The notes under the pieces: model-generated
Databases searched by the model: none
Told to the model about the DNA's origin: nothing
Seen by the model: the letters and a program-made list of their open reading frames with translations, nothing else
Part shown: positions 17,659 to 25,711 of the stretch, piece by piece
Layout of the letters: the number at the start of each line of letters is the position of its first letter
How positions within the stretch are numbered: the first letter of the stretch is position 1
Assembly: GCA_910579225.1 (NCBI GenBank)
Contig: CAJTTI010000017.1
Location: 1 to 64,000 of the forward strand
Reading direction: 5' to 3'
DNA: 64,000 bases
Origin: an uncultured Lachnospiraceae bacterium
Lineage (GTDB): Bacteria; Bacillota; Clostridia; Lachnospirales; Lachnospiraceae
Made by a program: the position numbers and the translations under genes

Positions 17659-18342
17659 TCATTCGTAGAGAGAAGCCAGGCGGGCTGCATCCAGAGGAAG
17701 CACGGAAGCATCTTCCGGTATACAGCAGAGGACTTTCAGACCGGTCCGGTATTCGCACATGCGCAGGTTGTCTTCTTCCATCATATTGCCCGGGTGAAAA
17801 CGGTTGAAAATTATTCCTTTAACAGGAATCTTCTTCGTGTGTAGATACTCTGCGGTCAGAACCACCTGGTTGATTGTGCCAAGCCCGGCATCTGCCACGA
17901 TCAGGCAGGGAAGCTTCAGCGTCTGAATCACATCTTCCAGCCAGATGACGGACTCGTCAAAGCAGATAGGGCAGAGGATGCCTCCGCTGCCTTCCATTGT
18001 GACATAATCATATTGACTGCAGAGCTGTTCAAAGCCTTTTTGTACAACATCCATCTGTACCGGATTTCCTTCTGTACGGGAAGCGAGATGGGGAGAGACG
18101 GCAGATTCATAGATATAAGGGCACATTTGTTCCAAAGGCTGACAGATACCGGAAAACTCTTTTACATGCTGTGCGTCGCCGGGGATCAGAGAACCGTCCG
18201 GACGGCGCTCGTTGCCGCTCATTGCAGCTTTATAATAGGCGGCATGTCTGCCGCTTTCTTTTAATTTTTTCAGGATCAACCCGGTAACAAAGGTTTTTCC
18301 TACGTCTGTACCGGTGCCTGTGATAAACAGTTTTTTAGCCAT
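17659..18342 (-). CDS. bioD: ATP-dependent dethiobiotin synthetase
   Basis: Closes the ureido ring of dethiobiotin from DAPA, CO2 and ATP. At 227 residues it is the standard size. Motifs: P-loop FITGTGTDVGKTFVTG at 5-20, the KAAMSG segment and VTMEGSGGILCPI near 113. Its start overlaps the end of bioB by 8 bases, implying coupled translation. Confidence 0.94.
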   Translation of the reverse strand: MAKKLFITGTGTDVGKTFVTGLILKKLKESGRHAAYYKAAMSGNERRPDGSLIPGDAQHVKEFSGICQPLEQMCPYIYESAVSPHLASRTEGNPVQMDVVQKGFEQLCSQYDYVTMEGSGGILCPICFDESVIWLEDVIQTLKLPCLIVADAGLGTINQVVLTAEYLHTKKIPVKGIIFNRFHPGNMMEEDNLRMCEYRTGLKVLCCIPEDASVLPLDAARLASLYE

Positions 18343-19309
18343 TGTGCAGTTTCACCTCGAATCCGGATTTTTTAATTAGCTCCATATCTGTCTCCACCGT
18401 GATTCCGGCAGTGGTCAGCATGTCGCCGGAGATGGCGGCATTGGCCCCGCTTTGAAAGCAGGCTTCTCCTTTGTCGCCCATCAGTCCCCGGCCTCCGGCC
18501 AGGCGTATGGAAGCTTCCGGGATCAAAAAGCGGAAGATGGCCGCGCAGCGACAGGCTTCCTCATTGGACAGGGGGCGGCGGTGCTCATAAGGAGTTCCGG
18601 GGATGGGGTTTAGAAGATTCATGGGGACTGACTTGACCCCCAGTTCCCGTGCGGTCAGAACCATGTCGATGCGGTCTTCCATGGTCTCGCCAAGTCCCAG
18701 GATACCTCCGGAGCAGATGGACAGTCCGGCCCGTTTCGCTGCTTTCAAAGTGGTAATCTTTTCCTCATAGGTGTGAGTTGTACATACTTCTGGAAAATAC
18801 CGCCTGGATGTCTCCAGATTGCAGTGCACCCGGGAGGCGCCGGATTCTTTAAGTTTTCTGAACTGATGTTCATCAAGCAATCCAAAAGAAATGCATATCT
18901 CAATGGAAGTTTCTCTTTTTATGGTGCGGATGCTTTCACAAACCTGATCAATTTCTCGGTCTGACAGCCGCCTGCCGGACGTGACGATGGAATAGCGGAG
19001 GACTCCCCGGGCTTCGTTTTCTTTGGCTCCTTTCAGCAAAGTTTCCGTGTCCAGCAGTGGATAGCTTTCCAGGCAGGCCGTATGATAATGCGCACTTTGC
19101 GCGCAGTATTTACAGTCCTCCGAACAGCGGCCGCATTTTCCGTTGATTATTGTACAGATATCAAATCCGTTGCCGCATATCTGCGTTCGGATCTCGTCTG
19201 CCGCCCGGGCCAGCTTTTCCAGAGGTGCATATGCCAGGAGAAGTGCTTCTTCCCGGCTGATCTGTCCTCCGTCCAGTATTTTCTTTTTCAATATTTCTGT
19301 CGTATCCAT
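18335..19309 (-). CDS. bioB: Biotin synthase (radical SAM)
   Basis: Inserts sulfur into dethiobiotin using a radical-SAM 4Fe-4S cluster and an auxiliary 2Fe-2S cluster. The cluster motif CxxxCxxC is in GRCSEDCKYCAQS near residue 60; later conserved parts are GVLRYSIVTSGR, GASRVHCNLETS, GGILGLGE and LAGGRGLMG. The ATG at 19309 (MDTTEIL) is chosen over 19378 because it has a GGAG upstream and the normal family N-terminus, giving 324 residues. Confidence 0.94.
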   Translation of the reverse strand: MDTTEILKKKILDGGQISREEALLLAYAPLEKLARAADEIRTQICGNGFDICTIINGKCGRCSEDCKYCAQSAHYHTACLESYPLLDTETLLKGAKENEARGVLRYSIVTSGRRLSDREIDQVCESIRTIKRETSIEICISFGLLDEHQFRKLKESGASRVHCNLETSRRYFPEVCTTHTYEEKITTLKAAKRAGLSICSGGILGLGETMEDRIDMVLTARELGVKSVPMNLLNPIPGTPYEHRRPLSNEEACRCAAIFRFLIPEASIRLAGGRGLMGDKGEACFQSGANAAISGDMLTTAGITVETDMELIKKSGFEVKLHNG

Positions 19310-19387
19310 TTGTTTATTTCTCCAATCCAGGTGAAAGTCAGGGAACCGTAGCAGACCGGCAGGATTCCGATTCTGCATTGTTTCCTT

Positions 19388-19942
19388 TTAAAGCTGTGAA
19401 ACGACCGGTTTCAACCGTCTTGCCATGCCGGCTGCCAGAAAGCACAGACATATGTCTCCAGGTACAGCAAGCAGGAAACAGTAAAGGAACAAAGGCCACA
19501 ATCCGATGGGCGCGTCAATAACGAAGTTGCTGATGAGATAGTAATACAACATTCCCATGGCGTAGACAATGGCAAGTCCTGCAAAGTTGGCCGCCAGTAT
19601 TTTGCTGAAGGTCAGGGATTCCTGGTTTTCTGTCATCCGTCCGGTCACATAGGTTCCCAGAATAAATCCGAGAATGTATCCGAAAGTGGGCTTCAGAAGG
19701 TACCAGAAGCCTCCTCCGTCTGCAAAAACCGGAAGCCCTGTAAGTCCGAGTACGGCGTAAAGTCCTACGCTGAGCGCTCCAAGCCTGGAGCCCAGCAAAA
19801 GTCCGGCCATCATGGTGAAAAAAAGCTGGAGTGTGAAGGGTACTACAGGAATCGGAATTTTGATAAAAGCCCCAACGGCAGTCAGAACAGTAAAGAAAGC
19901 ACAGAGGGTCATTTCTTTGGCAGTCATTTTTTGTCTTCTCAT
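19388..19942 (-). CDS. bioY: Biotin transporter BioY (ECF S component)
   Basis: Membrane protein that captures biotin for an ECF transporter; 184 residues with about six helices. Family hallmarks: PIPVVPFTLQLFFTMMAGLLL and the GLTGLPVFADGGGFWYLLKPTFGYILGF region. GGAG lies about 7 bases before the ATG at 19942. It is first in the operon bioY-bioB-bioD-bioA, directly behind a BirA operator and promoter. The ECF energising module is not in the window. Confidence 0.94.
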   Translation of the reverse strand: MRRQKMTAKEMTLCAFFTVLTAVGAFIKIPIPVVPFTLQLFFTMMAGLLLGSRLGALSVGLYAVLGLTGLPVFADGGGFWYLLKPTFGYILGFILGTYVTGRMTENQESLTFSKILAANFAGLAIVYAMGMLYYYLISNFVIDAPIGLWPLFLYCFLLAVPGDICLCFLAAGMARRLKPVVSQL

Positions 19943-19981
19943 ACAGATTCTCCATAAATATTTATATATTTTACAGCAGCA

Positions 19982-20010
19982 AGCGTAACAGAAAACGAAT
20001 CAAATGTCAA
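19982..20010 (-). promoter_or_regulatory. Sigma-A promoter of the biotin operon
   Basis: On the minus strand, TTGACA (20010-20005) and TACGCT (19987-19982) are separated by 17 bases. The -35 box lies inside one half-site of the BirA operator, so repressor binding would block it. The predicted leader to bioY is about 35 bases. Confidence 0.65.
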
Positions 20011-20034
20011 CCAAAATAAAATATTAGTTAACAA
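20004..20034. promoter_or_regulatory. BirA (biotin repressor) operator
   Basis: Half-sites ATGTCAAC (20004-20011) and GTTAACAA (20027-20034) form an inverted repeat with a 15-base spacer. This fits the Firmicute BirA operator pattern TTGTTAAC-N14-16-GTTAACAA with two mismatches in the left arm. It lies directly in front of bioY and overlaps the -35 box of its promoter, so the operon should be shut off by biotinyl-AMP-bound BirA. Confidence 0.75.
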
Positions 20035-20217
20035 ATAAAAAGAGATTTACGATATATTAAGACCAGACTGAAAGATTTCATAAAATATTTTAATGGAAAA
20101 TCTGTATAAAAAGTTTGCTAAATTTGCGGGTATTATGTATAATATTTATAAAGACAATCAGGAAGACTTGCGGAAATGGTAAGTCTCCAAAATAACCGGT
20201 AAAGGGGGATTCCTTAT

Positions 20218-20859
20218 ATGGAAAAACGAATATTCAAGATTCATTCAAATGCGGACAACAGGGTTGCGTTAAAGGTTATTCCGGGACATTTCGTCACTTC
20301 TCATTCTCATATCAATTATTATGTGGATCTGACCACGCTGCAGGCCCGCCAGAATGAAGCAGAAGCAGCAGCAAAGCTTCTGGCAAGAAAATATGAGAAC
20401 AATACGGTAGTCGATACGATTATCTGTCTGAACAGCTGTCAGGTAATAGGCGCATATCTGGCACAGGAGCTGACAAAGGGCGGGATTATGTGTCTGAATG
20501 CCCACAATACGATCTATGTCACGGCACCGGAACAGGATATCAATGGCCAGATGATCTTCCGGGATAATTCCAAGATCATGGTTCAGAATAAAAATATTCT
20601 GATTCTTTCCACATCCATCACCACCGGCGTGACGCTGGAGAAGGCGATCCGCAGCGTGGAATATTATGGAGGAAAGGTTCAGGGAATTGCGTCGATTTTC
20701 AGTTTTGTAAAAGAAGCTCACGGCGTGGAAGTAAACAGCATCTTCAATGCAGATGATATGAGTGGATATGCATCCTTTGATGAAAAAGACTGTCCTATGT
20801 GCAGGACCGGTCAGCGGATTGATGCGATTGTCAATGGATTTGGATACAGCAAGATCTGA
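20218..20859 (+). CDS. Phosphoribosyltransferase-like protein (orotate PRTase-type fold)
   Basis: A 213-residue protein of the type often annotated as orotate phosphoribosyltransferase in Lachnospiraceae. The PRPP-loop region is ILILSTSITTGVTLEKAI near residue 136; active PRTases have two acidic residues just before the TTG, and here these positions read Ser-Thr. TIICLNSCQVIGAYLA and a C-terminal CPMC pair are also present. Whether it is a catalytic PRTase or a regulatory relative cannot be decided by eye. RBS AAAGGGGG precedes the ATG. The gene is monocistronic. Confidence 0.7.
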   Translation: MEKRIFKIHSNADNRVALKVIPGHFVTSHSHINYYVDLTTLQARQNEAEAAAKLLARKYENNTVVDTIICLNSCQVIGAYLAQELTKGGIMCLNAHNTIYVTAPEQDINGQMIFRDNSKIMVQNKNILILSTSITTGVTLEKAIRSVEYYGGKVQGIASIFSFVKEAHGVEVNSIFNADDMSGYASFDEKDCPMCRTGQRIDAIVNGFGYSKI

Positions 20860-20906
20860 TTTTAGTGGTTTTCCGTGTGGCGCTGCAGAAAAACAGGGAA
20901 TGCCCC

Positions 20907-20935
20907 TTGACAAAATATTTTCCAGCGTGTAGACT
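20907..20935 (+). promoter_or_regulatory. Sigma-A promoter of the T-box/cotH-like/valS transcript
   Basis: TTGACA at 20907-20912 and TAGACT at 20930-20935 with exactly 17 bases between them, immediately upstream of the T-box leader. Confidence 0.75.
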
Positions 20936-20939
20936 GATT

Positions 20940-21200
20940 GAGACAAAGATAAAGGCATAGAAGAAGAGGAGTACGTGTGTACGGTCGGCAGAGAGAGGCA
21001 TCCACAGGCTGGAAGATGACTTCGACAGAGGCATGCGGAAGGTAGCTTTGGAGCTGGAGCATGGAAGAGCCGGGAAGGCAGGTATATGTTTCCGTCTGAT
21101 CCGCGTTAAGGAAAATGAGGTATGAGTTTCATACAAACGAAGGTGGTACCGCGATACGTCGCCCTTTGCATCCGGAATGTGCAAAGGGCGTTTTTGTTTC
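20940..21200 (+). promoter_or_regulatory. T-box riboswitch leader (probably tRNA-Val specific)
   Basis: The canonical T-box word AAGGTGGTACCGCG is at 21140-21153, followed by an intrinsic terminator (GCCCTTTGCA 21161-21170, TGCAAAGGGC 21180-21189, then TTTTT). Upstream, bases ~20965-21065 can fold as Stem I (GAGGAGTACG …). A GTA triplet at 21042-21044, after GCGGAAG, is a plausible Val specifier and agrees with valS in the downstream operon; the exact specifier was assigned by eye only. Uncharged tRNA would stabilise the antiterminator and allow transcription of the cotH-like gene and valS. Confidence 0.88.
21161..21200 (+). terminator. T-box regulated terminator
   Basis: A ten-base-pair stem (GCCCTTTGCA/TGCAAAGGGC) followed by GTTTTTGTTT. 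It is the conditional terminator of the T-box leader and lies about 60 bases before the cotH-like gene. Confidence 0.85.
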
Positions 21201-21260
21201 ATAATGCCAGAACTTTTCGGCAGTGTCTGCGGTATGGGAACGAAGGTGAAGGAGCAGGAG

Positions 21261-23018
21261 TTGAATCGAAAATATTTTTATGCAGCTGTACAGCTGTTGG
21301 TGCTGGCCCTGGCCTTAATGGGTCTTTTGTATCAGGTGATTCAGAAGCCGGCGGTCCGTTTCTCTGTGAAAGAAGCCTTTCAGGAAGAGGCTTTTGATCT
21401 GACGCTGGAGAGCGGGCTATTCGGAGGGCCGGTTTATTATACACTGGACGGAAATACCCCGACCCTTCAGTCGAGGGTTTATGAAGGCCCTATTCATATA
21501 GAAGCGGGACTTCCGGACAAGGTGACAGTCGTAAAGGCGGCGGTGCTTATGGGGGGCGAGCTTGGGGAAGTATATACACAGACTTATTTTGTGGGGGAAT
21601 CCGTCAGAGAGTTGTACGATGTGATGCTGGTATCTCTGTCAGCAGATGAAGAAGTTCTCTATGATCCAGAGACGGGGATTCTGAGTAATTATAAAGAAAA
21701 AGGGGAAGACGGCGAATGGGACCGTCCGGCGTATATTGAATTCTATGAACCGGACGGCACGCAGATGCTGGCTCAGGGAACAGGGATTGCGGTATCCGGC
21801 AATGTATCCAGGGACTATGAGCAGAAAAGCATTAAGCTGATTGCCGATTCCTCCTATGACATGGATTTTCCTGTATTTGACTGTGATTTTTTTGATACGG
21901 ACATGGGCGGCAACCGGACCGGTCAGTCCTACAACCGGCTGGTGCTGCGAAACGGCGGCTCAGATCATATAGGAACCATGATCAAATGGAACGTAGCCAG
22001 CAGACTGGCGAAAGAGGCGGGTGTCGTCTGTGCCGGCGCCAGACCCGGCATTTTGTTCCTGAATGGGGAATATTACGGCATCATACAGCTTCAAGAAAAA
22101 TACACCCGGTATAACCTGTCTCATGCCCTGGGAGTACAGAAGGATGATGTGGAGACTTTTGGGATCATTGAAGTGAACAGTGCCCGGTTCGGCGGCTATT
22201 ACGCCAGACTACACAGAGACCTGAACCTTCCGGAAAACCAGGAGAAGCTGGAGCAGTCTGTGGATATGGAGGATATGCTCCGGTATTACGGGATGAATAT
22301 CATTATGAATAATAATGATTGGCCGTTTAATAACTATCGGTCTTTTCGATGCAGGGATATGGGAGCAGAAGGCTACAGGGATGGAAAGGTGCATTTCCTG
22401 CTTTACGATTTGGATCAGATCTACCTGGATTATGGGAAGGAAGAGACATATAACCTGCTTGACTATCTGATAGAGACGCCCATTGAGGACGCTACAGATA
22501 CGCTTGGGCTTCTGCTTCAGTCAGACCGGTACCGTACAGGATTTGTCAATGTGATCTGTGACCTGACAAATACGGTGTATGAAGAAGAACATGTACTGCA
22601 GGTGATCGAAGAGGAATGTCAGAGACTTGCCCGTTCGATGGAGCTTTACTATACGCCGCAGCAGCAGGCAAGGCAGCAGCAGGCAGTGGAAGAGATGAAG
22701 ACAGCAGTGGAAGTAAGCTGCAGCCGGGTCCGCGAAGGGCTGAAGAGGCATCTGGGTGCAGAATACCCGTACCTTTTGACGGTGGAGGCGCCGGAACATG
22801 CAGACATTACATTCAGTCAGATTCATCTGAATGGAGGAGAACGTTACAGCGGGACTTATTATCACAATTATCCCCTGACGCTTACGGCAGAACCGGAGAA
22901 TGATCAGGTGCAGTATGGCTGGCTGGTCAACGGGGAAGAAGTATGGACGCGGGAACTGGTACTGGACGAGAACTATATGGAAGAAAAGATCCAGGTACAG
23001 CTGATTACAGAACAATGA
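21261..23018 (+). CDS. CotH-family protein with N-terminal membrane anchor and CHB_HEX-like domain
   Basis: About 585 residues. An N-terminal hydrophobic segment (YAAVQLLVLALALMGLLYQ) acts as signal or anchor. Residues ~40-115 resemble the chitobiase C-terminal Ig-like domain (PVYYTLDGNTPTLQSRVYEG). Residues ~130-480 are CotH-kinase-like: KSIKLIADSSYD, RLVLRNGGSDH, ILFLNGEYYGIIQLQEKYTR, NDWPFNNYRSFR and the metal-binding-like HFLLYDLDQIY. CotH of Bacillus phosphorylates spore-coat proteins; whether this one does is unknown. A TTG at 21261 with GGAG 6 bases upstream is preferred; an ATG at 21234 is the alternative. It is first in the T-box operon, 17 bases before valS. Confidence 0.8.
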   Translation: MNRKYFYAAVQLLVLALALMGLLYQVIQKPAVRFSVKEAFQEEAFDLTLESGLFGGPVYYTLDGNTPTLQSRVYEGPIHIEAGLPDKVTVVKAAVLMGGELGEVYTQTYFVGESVRELYDVMLVSLSADEEVLYDPETGILSNYKEKGEDGEWDRPAYIEFYEPDGTQMLAQGTGIAVSGNVSRDYEQKSIKLIADSSYDMDFPVFDCDFFDTDMGGNRTGQSYNRLVLRNGGSDHIGTMIKWNVASRLAKEAGVVCAGARPGILFLNGEYYGIIQLQEKYTRYNLSHALGVQKDDVETFGIIEVNSARFGGYYARLHRDLNLPENQEKLEQSVDMEDMLRYYGMNIIMNNNDWPFNNYRSFRCRDMGAEGYRDGKVHFLLYDLDQIYLDYGKEETYNLLDYLIETPIEDATDTLGLLLQSDRYRTGFVNVICDLTNTVYEEEHVLQVIEEECQRLARSMELYYTPQQQARQQQAVEEMKTAVEVSCSRVREGLKRHLGAEYPYLLTVEAPEHADITFSQIHLNGGERYSGTYYHNYPLTLTAEPENDQVQYGWLVNGEEVWTRELVLDENYMEEKIQVQLITEQ

Positions 23019-23035
23019 ATAAAGGAGAATCACTT

Positions 23036-25669
23036 ATGAAAGAACTGGCAAAAACCTATGACCCGAGCGCCATTGAAGAGCGTACTTATGCCAAATGGAT
23101 GGGAAGAAAATATTTTCACGCGGAAGTGGACCGGAGTAAGAAACCTTTTACTATCGTGATTCCGCCGCCCAATGTAACAGGAAAGCTTCATATGGGGCAT
23201 GCGCTGGATGAGACTTTACAGGATATTCTGATTCGTTATAAGAGGATGCAGGGATATAATGCGCTGTGGATTCCGGGGACGGACCATGCGTCTATCTCCA
23301 CAGAGGTGAAAGTTACGAATCAGCTTCGGGAAGAAGGAATCGACAAGAAGGAGCTGGGAAGAGAAGGGTTTCTGAAAAGAGCATGGCAATGGAAGGAAGA
23401 GTACGGCGGGGCTATTATCAATCAGCTGAAGAAGCTTGGGTCTTCCTGCGACTGGGACAGGGAGCGCTTTACTATGGACGAAGGATGTTCGGAAGCAGTT
23501 CTGGAAGTGTTCGTCCGTTTGTATGAAAAAGGCTATATTTACAAAGGTTCCCGAATCATCAACTGGTGTCCGGTGTGCCGGACTTCTATCTCGGACGCAG
23601 AGGTGGAGCATGAAGAGCAGGCAGGCCATTTCTGGTATATTAATTATCCTATCGCAGACGGCAGCGGATATGTGCAGATTGCCACGACCCGGCCGGAAAC
23701 CATGCTGGGGGATGCGGCGGTTGCGGTGAATCCGGAAGATGAAAGGTACATGCATCTGATTGGAAAAACCCTGAAGCTTCCGCTGACTGACCGGGAGATC
23801 CCGGTAGTTGGGGATCCTTATGTAGATAAGGAATTCGGGACTGGCTGCGTGAAGATCACGCCGGCCCATGACCCCAATGATTTTGAGGTTGGAAGACGTC
23901 ACAACCTGCCGGAAATCAATATTATGAATGACGATGCGACGATCTGCTGTCCGGGCAAATATGAGGGCATGGACCGGTATGAGGCACGCAAAGTCATTGT
24001 CAAAGACCTGGAAGAACAGGGGCTTTTGGTGAAAGTGGAAGACCATACGCATAACGTGGGCACTCATGATCGCTGTAAAGCTACCGTGGAGCCGCTGATC
24101 AAACAGCAATGGTTTGTGAAGATGGACGAGCTGGCAAAGCCGGCCATAGAGGCGGTGAAGAATGGAGAACTGACGTTCGTTCCGGAGCGGTTTGACAAGA
24201 TCTATTTACACTGGCTGGAAAATATCCGCGATTGGTGTATCTCCCGCCAGCTCTGGTGGGGCCATCGGATCCCGGCATATTACTGCGACAAATGCGGAGA
24301 GACGGTGGTTGCGAAGGAAGAGCCGTCCGTATGTCCAAAATGCGGCTGTACTCACCTGACGCAAGATGAAGACACGCTGGATACCTGGTTTTCCTCTGCA
24401 CTTTGGCCCTTTTCCACCCTTGGATGGCCGAAAGAGACGGAGGACCTGGAGTATTTTTACCCCACGGATGTGCTGGTGACCGGATACGATATTATCTTTT
24501 TCTGGGTGATACGTATGGTATTCTCCGGATATGAGCAGACTGGTAAGAGCCCGTTCCACCATGTATTAATTCATGGATTGGTACGGGATGCCCAGGGGCG
24601 TAAGATGAGCAAATCTCTCGGCAACGGTATTGATCCGCTGGAAATTATCAGTGAGTATGGGGCGGATGCGCTGCGTCTGACCTTGGTGACAGGCAACGCA
24701 CCGGGCAATGATATGCGCTTTTATATGGAGCGTGTGAAATCCAGCCGGAATTTTGCCAATAAGGTGTGGAATGCTTCCAGATTTATTATGATGAATCTGG
24801 GAGAGGAGAAGACGAAGGAGATGACTTTGGATTCTCTGACAGCAGCAGACAGGTGGATTTTGTCAAAAGTTAACCACCTGTCAAAAGAAGTTACGGCCAA
24901 TATGGACAGCTTTGAACTTGGTATTGCAGTACAGAAGATCTATGATTTTATCTGGGATGAGTTCTGCGACTGGTATATTGAGATGGTAAAACCCCGTCTG
25001 TGGGATCGGGAGGACGCATCCAGAGAGGCTGCATTATGGACATTGAAGCAAGTACTGATTCAGGCGCTGAAGCTGCTGCATCCGTATATGCCGTTTATTA
25101 CAGAAGAAATTTTCTGTAATCTGTCAGGAGAAGAGTCCATCATGATCTCTTCCTGGCCGGAATATACAGAAGCGTGGAATTTTGAAGCGGAGGAGCGTGC
25201 AATTGAGACGATCAAGGAGGCGGTGCGCGGGATCCGCAACGTGCGTACAGATATGAATGTACCAAACAGCAGAAAAGCAAAGGTATATGTGGTTTCTGCA
25301 AATCCGGCGATCCGGGAGATCTTTGAACAGGGAAGAAACTTCTTCGCAGTTCTGGGCTTTGCGTCAGAGGTCCTGATCCAGTCAGACAAGACCGGAATTG
25401 ATGAGAGCGCAGTGTCAGCCATGATTCCGGAGGCAGCAGTATATATGCCGCTTTCAGAGCTTCTGGATCTGGAGAAGGAAAAGGAACGGCTGAGAAAGGA
25501 AGAAATACGCCTTCAGAAAGAGCTGGCCAGAGTGAACGGTATGCTGAACAATGAGAGATTCGTTAGCAAGGCGCCGGCATCCAAGATCGAGGAGGAGAAG
25601 GCGAAGCTTGAGAAATATACACAGATGATGGACCAGGTAAAAGAGAGACTGGCACAGCTGGAAGAGTGA
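23036..25669 (+). CDS. valS: Valyl-tRNA synthetase
   Basis: Charges tRNA-Val; 877 residues, the usual size. Class I signatures: PPNVTGKLHMGHAL (HIGH-type) near residue 44 and RKMSKSLGNG (KMSKS) near 522. Editing-domain segments TTRPETMLGDAAVAVNP and GTGCVKITPAHDPNDFEVG are present, as are Cys pairs (CDKCGE, CPKCGC) and a C-terminal coiled coil (KEKERLRKEEIRLQKELARV). The ATG at 23036 is chosen because AAAGGAG lies 8 bases upstream. It is controlled through the T-box leader ahead of the cotH-like gene. Confidence 0.97.
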   Translation: MKELAKTYDPSAIEERTYAKWMGRKYFHAEVDRSKKPFTIVIPPPNVTGKLHMGHALDETLQDILIRYKRMQGYNALWIPGTDHASISTEVKVTNQLREEGIDKKELGREGFLKRAWQWKEEYGGAIINQLKKLGSSCDWDRERFTMDEGCSEAVLEVFVRLYEKGYIYKGSRIINWCPVCRTSISDAEVEHEEQAGHFWYINYPIADGSGYVQIATTRPETMLGDAAVAVNPEDERYMHLIGKTLKLPLTDREIPVVGDPYVDKEFGTGCVKITPAHDPNDFEVGRRHNLPEINIMNDDATICCPGKYEGMDRYEARKVIVKDLEEQGLLVKVEDHTHNVGTHDRCKATVEPLIKQQWFVKMDELAKPAIEAVKNGELTFVPERFDKIYLHWLENIRDWCISRQLWWGHRIPAYYCDKCGETVVAKEEPSVCPKCGCTHLTQDEDTLDTWFSSALWPFSTLGWPKETEDLEYFYPTDVLVTGYDIIFFWVIRMVFSGYEQTGKSPFHHVLIHGLVRDAQGRKMSKSLGNGIDPLEIISEYGADALRLTLVTGNAPGNDMRFYMERVKSSRNFANKVWNASRFIMMNLGEEKTKEMTLDSLTAADRWILSKVNHLSKEVTANMDSFELGIAVQKIYDFIWDEFCDWYIEMVKPRLWDREDASREAALWTLKQVLIQALKLLHPYMPFITEEIFCNLSGEESIMISSWPEYTEAWNFEAEERAIETIKEAVRGIRNVRTDMNVPNSRKAKVYVVSANPAIREIFEQGRNFFAVLGFASEVLIQSDKTGIDESAVSAMIPEAAVYMPLSELLDLEKEKERLRKEEIRLQKELARVNGMLNNERFVSKAPASKIEEEKAKLEKYTQMMDQVKERLAQLEE

Positions 25670-25711
25670 GATAAACCGTGAGTACACGGGAGATACAGGA
25701 GGAGTACGGAA

